From an uncultured Lachnospiraceae bacterium (GTDB lineage Bacteria; Bacillota; Clostridia; Lachnospirales; Lachnospiraceae), in contig CANRJU010000055.1 in the NCBI GenBank assembly GCA_947631075.1, positions 1 to 12,546 of the forward strand: DNA of 12,546 nucleotides. Direction: 5' to 3'. This document shows positions 6,092 to 12,226 of this stretch, piece by piece. The stretch's first letter is position 1. Each line of letters begins with the position of its first letter. A model generated the notes under the pieces. It did not search any database. It saw only the letters and a program-made list of their open reading frames with translations, and was not told where the DNA came from. A program made the position numbers and the translations under genes.

Positions 6092-6133
6092 CCGGGTCCG
6101 GCTCCGCAGTCGGATGCAGGATATGGGACCCGG
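6092..6133 (+). promoter_or_regulatory. Hairpin between operon genes, no T-run
   Basis: CCGGGTCC (6092-6099) pairs with GGACCCGG (6126-6133); a small TCCG/CGGA hairpin (6103-6114) sits in the loop. AAATAATC follows rather than a T-run, so it is more likely a processing or attenuation site than a terminator. The lead-in GTTATGAGA-TACC resembles the same block in the dispersed repeats, so it may be a decayed fourth copy. Confidence 0.5.
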
Positions 6134-6178
6134 GAGAAATAATCTTGGAAATTTATTAGAGAAAGGATGTGTTCAAGT

Positions 6179-7114
6179 ATGAACAAAAGGAAAAAGATTA
6201 CGGCGATGGTGATCGGCTTAATTGTGGCGGCAGTTCTGGTTGTAATAGGCGGGAAACAGGTGCTGGCGGAGAGGAATCAGACTCCTGATACGCCCGGTAG
6301 TTCCAGTCAGGAAGCCGCGGATCAGGACGCGCCAAGCGTAGTATTTCACAATGGACAACTTGAAGCGGGAAAAGAGAACTGGGATTCGTTTGTACAGGAT
6401 TCACGGGATGGAAAAGCGGCCCGGATCCATTTGATAAGTCAATTTGACAAAACGGTCAGCGATGCGGACGCGGAGGATTCGAACGCTTTGGATGAAAGTG
6501 CGGATGAAATGGTAGCGGATGCGCATACATGTGAAGATTCGTATTTGGAATTTGATGGAGAAACATACTGCTATTCCTGCAAGCATGAGAAAAGAAATTA
6601 TAAGTACCTGTTAAAACTGACCGGCCGGTTACATGGTGGCGTCAATGATATGACAGAGGTGATTTTATCGAATGAAAAATATTCATTCGAGCAGCTGGAA
6701 AAATCTTTCCTTAGTAGTAATAGCGACGATCATATACCCTATAAATTCCTCTTTTTCCATGTAAAAGGGCAGGAAGAATCACAGGAAAATTCTTTTGCTG
6801 AAAAGGCGTATAAGAATCTTTGCGCGGAGCTGGTCATAATGGAGAGGGAATATAAAACATACGATTATCAGAAGGAGGTTGATTTGCGGTTGAACACATT
6901 ACAGACGTCTCTGGAGGACATAACGGGAGAAATTGAGAGAGAAGAAAACGACGAACAAAAATCAAATTTGAAAAACAGGTACAAAAAGCTGGATTCCGTG
7001 TACCAAAAGTACAAAGATCTTGTTGACCGTGTAAAAGATGAATCGGAATATGAAGAAATTGCCGGTTCTTTGGATGAGGATCTGGAGGCAGTGTATAAGG
7101 AGCTTAATGGGTAA
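6179..7114 (+). CDS. Membrane-anchored protein, DUF4362-like domain plus coiled coil
   Basis: The 311-aa product begins with a basic N-terminus and a hydrophobic segment (about 8-29) ending in VLA-E. This is either a signal peptide or a single membrane anchor. A Ser/Asp-rich linker follows. Next comes a domain (about 48-165: NGQLEAGKENWDSFV, DGKAARIHLISQF, EFDGETYCYSCKHE) reminiscent of DUF4362-type lipoprotein domains. Cysteines at about 113, 127 and 130 may form a disulfide. The C-terminal 90 residues are a charged coiled coil. The ATG at 6179 fits better than ATG 6167: GAAAGGATGTG resembles the extended anti-16S sequence and would cover the earlier ATG. It sits about 100 nt after the anti-sigma gene, probably in the same operon, and may modulate sensing. 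No enzyme motif is seen. Confidence 0.72.
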   Translation: MNKRKKITAMVIGLIVAAVLVVIGGKQVLAERNQTPDTPGSSSQEAADQDAPSVVFHNGQLEAGKENWDSFVQDSRDGKAARIHLISQFDKTVSDADAEDSNALDESADEMVADAHTCEDSYLEFDGETYCYSCKHEKRNYKYLLKLTGRLHGGVNDMTEVILSNEKYSFEQLEKSFLSSNSDDHIPYKFLFFHVKGQEESQENSFAEKAYKNLCAELVIMEREYKTYDYQKEVDLRLNTLQTSLEDITGEIEREENDEQKSNLKNRYKKLDSVYQKYKDLVDRVKDESEYEEIAGSLDEDLEAVYKELNG

Positions 7115-7146
7115 ATGGAACTGCGCAGAAGGAAGCAGCCACGAAA

Positions 7147-7194
7147 AAAGATACCTGGATCAGCGGGAGTGTGTGCCCGGTTCAGGTATCTTTT
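7147..7194 (+). terminator. Bidirectional terminator, third copy of the hairpin family
   Basis: AAAGATACCTG (7147-7157) pairs with CAGGTATCTTT (7183-7193), and weaker pairs extend inward to GATCAGC/GCCCGGTT. TTTT ends the plus-strand side. On the minus strand the hairpin is followed by TTTTTTCG, so it can also end the 8831-7246 operon. Compared with the copies at 75 and 3262, one C-G pair has become T-A (7156/7184), a compensatory change. Confidence 0.8.
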
Positions 7195-7245
7195 GGGTTG
7201 TGCTATAGTTAAATTATTTTGTCGCTGCTATCATACAGGCTGCAG

Positions 7246-7773
7246 TCAGCCCTTCACCAGCATGCCCATTTTAAAAGATTCAATCGCCAATTCTATGGCT
7301 TGAGGATTACATTCCCGGTATTTGAAATAATACAACAGTAAATCAATATACGCGTCAAGCTTGTTCTCATCCTCGGACTCAACATATTTCCCGCTGCCAA
7401 ATGGCATACACTCATTGAGCAAAATGTATGCAGCAAAACGCTCATTGACATAAATATCCTTTTCAATTTCCGTATAATGAATAAATTGTAATGGTTTTCT
7501 CCTGACAATCCACGCGATTAAATAGGCAAAAATCTTTTCTGTCCGCACATGTTCTATCTGATGAAACTGTTTCAGCCTTTCAATATCCGAATAATAATCC
7601 AACATAACACTGAGCATGATTCGTTCATTACATTCCACATCTTCCTCATACCCCGCCTCACTGATAAATTTCTCCGCGGTTTTTACCAATTCAGAAAATC
7701 TTTCACGAAATTTTCCTTCTCCTACTTTTTCCAGCAGCTCTCGGTAGTCTTTTTCATTTATTGTAGCCTCCAT
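7246..7773 (-). CDS. Hypothetical protein, third gene of the RelA/SpoT-domain operon
   Basis: The 175-aa protein is predicted soluble and mostly helical (ELLEKVGEGKFRERFSELVK; YIDLLLYYFKYRE), with no signal peptide, membrane segment or catalytic motif that I recognise. The ATG at 7773 follows the stop of the 77-aa gene by one base. GAGGTGAG just upstream is its ribosome binding site, so it is coupled to the upstream genes. Its tight linkage to a RelA/SpoT synthetase-domain gene suggests an antitoxin or accessory role, as in three-gene toxSAS operons. This is inferred from position alone. Confidence 0.75.
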   Translation of the reverse strand: MEATINEKDYRELLEKVGEGKFRERFSELVKTAEKFISEAGYEEDVECNERIMLSVMLDYYSDIERLKQFHQIEHVRTEKIFAYLIAWIVRRKPLQFIHYTEIEKDIYVNERFAAYILLNECMPFGSGKYVESEDENKLDAYIDLLLYYFKYRECNPQAIELAIESFKMGMLVKG

Positions 7774-7774
7774 C

Positions 7775-8008
7775 TCACCTCAAAGCCTCCATTATCCTTA
7801 ACTCACTCAAATCAGAACTGGCACACATAACAGCAGATGCCAGCCTCGACTTCATGTTGCGGCGCATATTAGAAAAATACATAGCCTGTGCCTCTTTTTC
7901 AAATTGATAGGAAGAGTTTCGCAAAGTATCTCTTTTCTGTTCGCCCGAAACCACCTCGTTAATCAAGGCATTGATTCGGTCATGATCACATCTTTTCTGC
8001 TCAGTCAT
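7775..8008 (-). CDS. Small hypothetical protein, second gene of the RelA/SpoT-domain operon
   Basis: The 77-aa product is charged and helical, with an SSYQFEKEAQAMYFSNMRRN segment, and no domain is recognised. Its ATG overlaps the stop of the RelA/SpoT-domain gene in an ATGA arrangement, a strong sign of translational coupling. A weaker AAAGGA lies 12 nt upstream. Small size, charge and coupling fit a proteinaceous antitoxin that binds the synthetase, but no sequence motif proves this. Confidence 0.72.
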   Translation of the reverse strand: MTEQKRCDHDRINALINEVVSGEQKRDTLRNSSYQFEKEAQAMYFSNMRRNMKSRLASAVMCASSDLSELRIMEALR

Positions 8009-8763
8009 GTGTTCGTTCGGTCCTTTCTGAATATAATTTGGTTTGCGCGATCCCTGATATTAACATTTTTTCCACTGGAAATGTGATTCATCCGTCCTAT
8101 ATTTTTCAATGACAGTTCAGGTTTTTGCTCCAGCTTCGTCCAATCTACATATGTATCTTTTTCGTAATAATGATTACATGCATCCCAGCCGTTCTCCCCC
8201 ATTTGGTAACAAGTAGAGATAATCTCATCGACAGAATCAAGCAGTTGCCCCAAAACCGTCGTATAACGAATAAGAAACCGATTTTCCTCTCTATACGGAT
8301 ATTTCACATAGTGGTCAAATTCCCCATATACTTCTTCTGAAAGAGTGCGGACTTGTATCTCGCCATAACATTTATTATATTTTACGATATAGTGCTGGGA
8401 GCGATACCCTTTATTGGTATATTCCGCATGTATCTTATCCCGAAAAATATCCCTGTCGCCATATCGCGTGTATGCTATCGGCTCTTCCTTCATGAAACAT
8501 GAATCATTTTCCTTCAATGGAAACATCCGAATCAAATCGTCAAATACGCCTTCCCATTCTTCTTTTGAAAAAACAAGGATCCGCACTCCTATCAGATCCC
8601 GGATAATCTCCCGATAATTCGTCTTGTTGATACCTATGTATTTAGCAAGTTGTTCTTTTCCACATTTCCGTATAATCTTTTCGAGCAGATGTTCCCCGTC
8701 CTTCCGCCTGCACTGAACTGAATGAACCTTATGGGTTAGGTTTTCTGTTATATACGACTGCAA
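8005..8763 (-). CDS. RelA/SpoT synthetase-domain protein (toxSAS-like), frameshifted N-terminus
   Basis: The protein carries the (p)ppGpp synthetase fold without a hydrolase domain. Residues numbered from the TTG at 8763 are: the R-K pair and SLLEK-like helix (RRKDGEHLLEKIIRK, 19-33), DLIGVRI with the expected catalytic Asp (D56), KGYRSQH with the GTP-stacking Tyr (Y120), and EIQVRT with the expected catalytic Glu (E135), then EFDHYVKY. Such small synthetases make pppGpp/ppApp or pyrophosphorylate the tRNA CCA end. Many are toxins paired with antitoxins. The open frame can start only at a TTG with no proper ribosome binding site. The natural beginning lies in another frame from ATG 8831, giving about 275 aa once one base near 8751 is restored. 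It is the first gene of a three-gene operon, overlapping the next by 4 bp. Whether functional protein is made from this sequence is doubtful. Confidence 0.87.
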   Translation of the reverse strand: MQSYITENLTHKVHSVQCRRKDGEHLLEKIIRKCGKEQLAKYIGINKTNYREIIRDLIGVRILVFSKEEWEGVFDDLIRMFPLKENDSCFMKEEPIAYTRYGDRDIFRDKIHAEYTNKGYRSQHYIVKYNKCYGEIQVRTLSEEVYGEFDHYVKYPYREENRFLIRYTTVLGQLLDSVDEIISTCYQMGENGWDACNHYYEKDTYVDWTKLEQKPELSLKNIGRMNHISSGKNVNIRDRANQIIFRKDRTNT

Positions 8764-8831
8764 ATCGCTCGATATTTTTCCACTTTGTACTTTTTAAAAA
8801 AAGTTTCTCGTTTAAGATTCTTACTGCACAT
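8748..8831 (-). pseudogene. Out-of-frame 5' end of the RelA/SpoT-domain gene
   Basis: ATG at 8831-8829 follows GGAGG by 5 nt and opens a 27-codon frame (MCSKNLKRETFF, then KKYKVEKYRAICSRI) ending at TAA 8750-8748. One extra base in the TATATAA run (about 8749-8754) would fuse it to ITENLTHKVHSV of the main frame, giving an N-terminal helix typical of small alarmone synthetases. The main frame itself has no ATG and meets a stop at 8794-8796. Confidence 0.75.
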
Positions 8832-8858
8832 TCGTTCCTCCGACAAACAATTTTTCTC

Positions 8859-8887
8859 AGTTTAACACAATTTGTTTTATTCGTCAA
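8859..8887 (-). promoter_or_regulatory. Promoter of the RelA/SpoT-domain operon
   Basis: On the minus strand, -35 TTGACG (8887-8882), a 17-bp spacer and -10 TAAACT (8864-8859) predict a start near 8852, about 20 nt before the ATG at 8831. This supports 8831 as the natural start. The promoter lies just past the stop of the 8910-11054 gene. No terminator is seen between them, so some read-through is possible. Confidence 0.7.
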
Positions 8888-8909
8888 CGAAATTGGATTT
8901 TGTGGATTT

Positions 8910-11054
8910 TTAGCGTGTGATTTTCAGCACCACAACCCCGTTTTCATCGTACACGGTCTTATAATCCCGGCGCATGGCGTCCAGATCCGGAATGGCGTAA
9001 TTATTCATTTCATAGGCGCCGACGACGATATAGGACACATGGTATTTTTCAAGCAGCTCCGGGCGCTTTGCGGGATCCTCGTACATCGTCTTTACGTCCG
9101 CCTCGTTCTGCGCGTAATTCAACCCGTGATAGTAGAGAAATGTGCCGGAGCCGCACACGATATTGCGTCCGGTGAGGGACGCGACGGCGTTGTTGTGATT
9201 GTTGTTTGTGAGGAAAATATCCGAGGGCTCCGTGTTATCCTCCACCCACTCGCAGAGGGAGACGTAGGAGTCGTCGTACAGCTCGTAGTCGGAGACATAC
9301 TCCCGCCCCATCGTGAGGAGGGCGGCGAATACGCCCAAAAAGGCAGTCATGGACACGAAGATGACGCGCCGATCCTTTTCCCCCGCGGACAAGGTATCCC
9401 AGACAAAATCCGAGACGGCGGCGCAGAAGAACAAATACGCCACGAGCAGCAGCTTGTTGTTGTCGTAGGGGTTCGGCTGAAAGAGGATAAATTCGCTCAT
9501 GAGCCAGATGGCGATGCCGGGCAAGGCGATTTTACATTGCTTTTTCGTGCCGAATACCAGCATGGCAAGCGTGAGGAAAAACATGATTCCCAGGTTTTTG
9601 ATGTAAAACATCAGGTAGCCGTCGCCGCTGTCCGCGCTGTTGGCCCAGTTGAAGCTCCCCCGCACGAACTGCTCCCCTTGGGCCTGCTGAAAGGTAAAGC
9701 CGAACAGCTGCGGCAGGGCGAGAACCAGTACGACGCCCAAGAACACGCCCCAGAGGAGAAGGGGCTTCCGGTCCTTTGCGTGTACCAGAAAATATACGAG
9801 AACGCCGATGAAAAGGCCCACCAGAGCCAGTCCGATGGTGAGGATGGCGTTAGCGGAGAGCGGGTTTTCGGACTGCTGGCGGTTCCGGATCAGGCACATC
9901 GCGAGCAGAAACAGGACGACGGCGCCAAACCGTCCTAAAAGGGGCAGGCGCCTTGTTTCTTCCCGCTCTGCCAGAATATCCTGCAGGAGAAATATGCCGC
10001 AGCACACGCCCAGAGCCAGAAAGGAGTGGGTGTGGATCAGCACCAGGCCGCCCGCCAGAATCCCGGAGAGCACAAAGCAGCGCATATTTTTGTGTTCTCT
10101 GGCGTGCAGTAAAAGCGCGAGAACCGGAAAGAGGATGGCCCACCCGAACAGGGTGGCGCGCTGGGGAATCAGCATATCGCAGATGACGTTGTGCCACTGG
10201 ATATTTTCTGTCACATAGTTGGTGGGCGTCTCGTAAAACGCGGTGAAAATCCGCGTGAAATTTTCATTGTAAAATCCCTTATTCAAAAAGTAGGCAAAGC
10301 CAAAACCGCCATTCAGGAAAAACAGCGCGAAGGCGAGAATGGATTTTCCACGGCAGGAGCCGTCCGCGCCGCGAAGGAGCTTGCGGATGGTGAAGTACGC
10401 GCCGAAAAATACCTGCAGAAGCGCCGCGAACATGGGGAGCAGATAGGCGATGCGCAGGGAGCTGCCAAAGAGATACAGGCTGGAGGAGATGCTGTCGGAC
10501 AAAAAAGGATAGGCTAGTTTTGTACCCGGCAGAAGGGAATACTCCGGCGGGAAGGTGTGCTGCCTGGCGATGCTGGTGATGAATCCCAGGTGCATGTTCA
10601 TGTCCCCATAGGTGCTCTGCCCGCTGTGCATGGCGCCGTCCACATAGGAAATGGTGTGGTGGAGCAGCGTGATCACGACAAAGAGGTACAGGGGGAGCAG
10701 AAGGAACAGGACGGGATCATCCGTGAACCATTTTTTGACGCGGGCCATAAGGCCAGCCCCGGCGGGCAATATCTGTCTTCCTATGGCAAAATACGCCGCC
10801 GCCGTGAGCGCGAGCATCGTAATCAGGGCGAGTATGTGGGCGGTGACGGTGAAATCAAGAAAAAACGCGTAAATCACCGGCAGCCACTGGAGGGAAAAGC
10901 TCCCCAGAACGCTTCCCATCAGAAGAATAAAGCCGTTCTTTACGCCGGGCAGATTTTCCTTTTTAAAAAAAATAAAAGACAGGAAGATTCCCAGTATCTG
11001 AAATAGTAAAAAATAGCCGATTCCCATTATGTTCCCGGACAGTGTACCAAACAT
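8910..11054 (-). CDS. Multi-pass membrane protein, probable GT-C-type glycosyltransferase
   Basis: The 714-aa protein has many hydrophobic segments from residue 10 to about 590 and a soluble C-terminal domain of about 120 residues. The first large outside loop has STYGDMNMHLGFITSIARQ (148-166) with an acidic residue (D151) where GT-C enzymes place their catalytic Asp. A TKLAYPFLSD segment follows. The C-terminal part (DYELYDDSYVSLCEWVEDNT; YHVSYIVVGAYE; VYDENGVVVLKITR) is like the extracellular ends of ArnT/PMT and YfhO-like proteins. Such enzymes move sugars from polyprenyl-phosphate carriers onto proteins or wall polymers; the substrate here is unknown. GGGAGG lies 5 nt before the ATG. It is a single gene with its own promoter at 11136-11164. 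A hairpin (plus-strand 11076-11106, CGGGG/CCCCG base) sits in its leader just before the ribosome binding site. Confidence 0.83.
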   Translation of the reverse strand: MFGTLSGNIMGIGYFLLFQILGIFLSFIFFKKENLPGVKNGFILLMGSVLGSFSLQWLPVIYAFFLDFTVTAHILALITMLALTAAAYFAIGRQILPAGAGLMARVKKWFTDDPVLFLLLPLYLFVVITLLHHTISYVDGAMHSGQSTYGDMNMHLGFITSIARQHTFPPEYSLLPGTKLAYPFLSDSISSSLYLFGSSLRIAYLLPMFAALLQVFFGAYFTIRKLLRGADGSCRGKSILAFALFFLNGGFGFAYFLNKGFYNENFTRIFTAFYETPTNYVTENIQWHNVICDMLIPQRATLFGWAILFPVLALLLHAREHKNMRCFVLSGILAGGLVLIHTHSFLALGVCCGIFLLQDILAEREETRRLPLLGRFGAVVLFLLAMCLIRNRQQSENPLSANAILTIGLALVGLFIGVLVYFLVHAKDRKPLLLWGVFLGVVLVLALPQLFGFTFQQAQGEQFVRGSFNWANSADSGDGYLMFYIKNLGIMFFLTLAMLVFGTKKQCKIALPGIAIWLMSEFILFQPNPYDNNKLLLVAYLFFCAAVSDFVWDTLSAGEKDRRVIFVSMTAFLGVFAALLTMGREYVSDYELYDDSYVSLCEWVEDNTEPSDIFLTNNNHNNAVASLTGRNIVCGSGTFLYYHGLNYAQNEADVKTMYEDPAKRPELLEKYHVSYIVVGAYEMNNYAIPDLDAMRRDYKTVYDENGVVVLKITR

Positions 11055-11135
11055 GACAGCCTCCCTTTATAATTGCGGGGGAAAAGCCATGTTGCCTTTA
11101 TCCCCGTGATAGTGCGGATTTCTGAACCTGATATC

Positions 11136-11164
11136 ATTGTATAAAATATCCTTGTACTTGTCAA
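11136..11164 (-). promoter_or_regulatory. Near-consensus promoter of the GT-C-type gene
   Basis: On the minus strand, -35 TTGACA (11164-11159), 17 bp, and -10 TACAAT (11141-11136). Predicted start near 11129 gives a leader of about 75 nt. Its -35 occupies the same bases as the -35 of the divergent promoter. Confidence 0.8.
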
Positions 11165-11186
11165 TGAAACCTCTATTTGTTATACT
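11158..11186 (+). promoter_or_regulatory. Promoter of the YcxB-like/tsaE/tsaB operon
   Basis: -35 TTGTCA (11158-11163), 17-bp spacer, -10 TATACT (11181-11186). Predicted start near 11193 gives a leader of about 105 nt. A small GTAATC-TAT-GATTAC hairpin lies at the very start of the transcript. Confidence 0.78.
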
Positions 11187-11223
11187 GATACAGTAATCTA
11201 TGATTACATTTACTATATGTGTC

Positions 11224-11291
11224 GGAGCGCCACAGAATAGCAAGGCGGGCATATTCGCTATGGATGCATAGAGCTACGCTCCAGAACGGAG
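11224..11291 (+). promoter_or_regulatory. Leader with GGAGCG/CGCTCC pairing and possible ribosome-site masking
   Basis: GGAGCG (11224-11229) pairs with CGCTCC (11277-11282), enclosing a smaller hairpin, CTATG-GATG-CATAG (11258-11271). CTCC (11279-11282) can instead pair with GGAG (11288-11291) of the ribosome binding site across 5 nt. The same set of elements and spacing precedes the gene at 2032. Pairing is seen; regulation is inferred. Confidence 0.45.
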
Positions 11292-11297
11292 GATTAT

Positions 11298-11780
11298 ATG
11301 ACCATTCAGATACAGGTAAAATTGGATTTAAAATCGCTGGGGAAGTTTCTGATTTATCATTATTACACCCAGGTGTCCGGCGTGATCAGTGTGGTGATCA
11401 GTTTGGCGGCGCTTTTCGGGCTGATTTTCCGATGGAGCGGATGGCTTCCCATGCAGCGGGGGATTCTGATTGTGCTGGCGCTGATGTTCACGGTGCTGCA
11501 GCCGCTCATGCTGGTGTGGCGGGGGAATAAGCAGCTGCACTCGGAAGCGTTTGCGGAGCCCTTCTGTTATACCTTTGACGACAGCGGCGTGGTCATTACT
11601 CAGGGTCGGGACCGGCAGCAGTTCCCGTGGGACGACGTGCGCAAGGTGCGCTGTCGCAAGGACGCGGTCTATGTGTACATGTCCACGGTCAGCGCCTTTG
11701 TCATTCCCAGGGAGCAGTGCGACGGACAGTTCGAGGATCTGGTGAAGCTGGCGACAGAGAAGATGAGGGATAAAAAATGA
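11298..11780 (+). CDS. YcxB-like membrane protein
   Basis: The 160-aa protein has two membrane segments (about 24-44 and 52-74) and a C-terminal cytoplasmic domain of the YcxB-like type. That domain shows an FCYTFDDSGVVITQ strand, the QFPWDDVRKVRCRKDAVYVY segment and the FVIPREQ motif. The family is common in Firmicutes and has no firmly assigned function. GGAGG lies 5 nt before the ATG. Its stop overlaps the tsaE start (AAAATGA), so it is the first gene of an operon with the t6A genes; no functional link to t6A is known to me. The leader has the masking motif described at 11224-11291. Confidence 0.87.
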   Translation: MTIQIQVKLDLKSLGKFLIYHYYTQVSGVISVVISLAALFGLIFRWSGWLPMQRGILIVLALMFTVLQPLMLVWRGNKQLHSEAFAEPFCYTFDDSGVVITQGRDRQQFPWDDVRKVRCRKDAVYVYMSTVSAFVIPREQCDGQFEDLVKLATEKMRDKK

Positions 11781-12226
11781 CGCGGGAGAGCTGGAGCGAG
11801 AGGGACACATTTCTCTTGGGAAAGGAATTGGGCGAGAGCGCAGAGCCCGGAGATATCTATCTCTTAGAGGGCGATCTGGGAGTGGGAAAGACGGTCTTTG
11901 CCAAGGGATTTGCCGAGGGGCTCGGCATCTGTGAGCCCATCACCAGCCCCACCTTTACGATTTTGCAGGAGTACGAGGAGGGCAGGCTTCCCCTGTACCA
12001 CTTTGACGTGTACCGGATCGCGGATGTGGAGGAGATGTACGAGATCGGATACGAGGCGTATTTTTTCGGCGAGGGCGTCTGCCTGATTGAGTGGGCGTCT
12101 CAGATTCGGGATATTCTGCCGGATTCGTGCTGTCTGGTGCGGATTGAGAAAAATCTGGAAAAAGGATTTGATTATCGGCGGGTGACGATCGCGCCGGACT
12201 ATGGGAATGGAGGGATGGAGCTATGA
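11777..12226 (+). CDS. tsaE: tRNA t6A biosynthesis ATPase TsaE
   Basis: The 149-aa protein is full-length for TsaE (YjeE/YdiB family). Walker A is GDLGVGKT (32-39). The conserved SPTFTILQEY, YHFDVYRI and CLIEWASQIRDILP blocks follow in order. TsaE works with TsaB and TsaD in the cytoplasm to make N6-threonylcarbamoyladenosine at position 37 of ANN-decoding tRNAs. Its ATPase activity is needed for repeated turnover in bacteria. It overlaps the YcxB-like gene by 4 bp and tsaB by 4 bp (ATGA), so the three are translationally coupled. No key residue appears missing. Confidence 0.97.
   Translation: MTRESWSERDTFLLGKELGESAEPGDIYLLEGDLGVGKTVFAKGFAEGLGICEPITSPTFTILQEYEEGRLPLYHFDVYRIADVEEMYEIGYEAYFFGEGVCLIEWASQIRDILPDSCCLVRIEKNLEKGFDYRRVTIAPDYGNGGMEL

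Noticed and set aside
7115..7303. 62-codon plus-strand frame beginning ATG directly after the stop of the 311-aa gene
   Set aside because: It reads through the terminator hairpin and into the antisense 7246 gene; composition is not protein-like.
9039..9938. Long plus-strand open frame (about 299 codons) opposite the GT-C-type gene
   Set aside because: It is a by-product of GC-rich codons on the other strand: no ribosome binding site, no recognisable domain, and the minus-strand frame has clear membrane segments and family-like motifs.
10557..11006. Plus-strand open frame of about 149 codons
   Set aside because: Antisense to the same membrane protein; composition is Gly/Glu/His-rich as expected of a shadow frame, with no start signal.
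11328..11810. Minus-strand open frame of 160 codons over the YcxB-like gene
   Set aside because: Antisense shadow; the plus-strand gene has a promoter, ribosome binding site, family match and a 4-bp overlap with tsaE.
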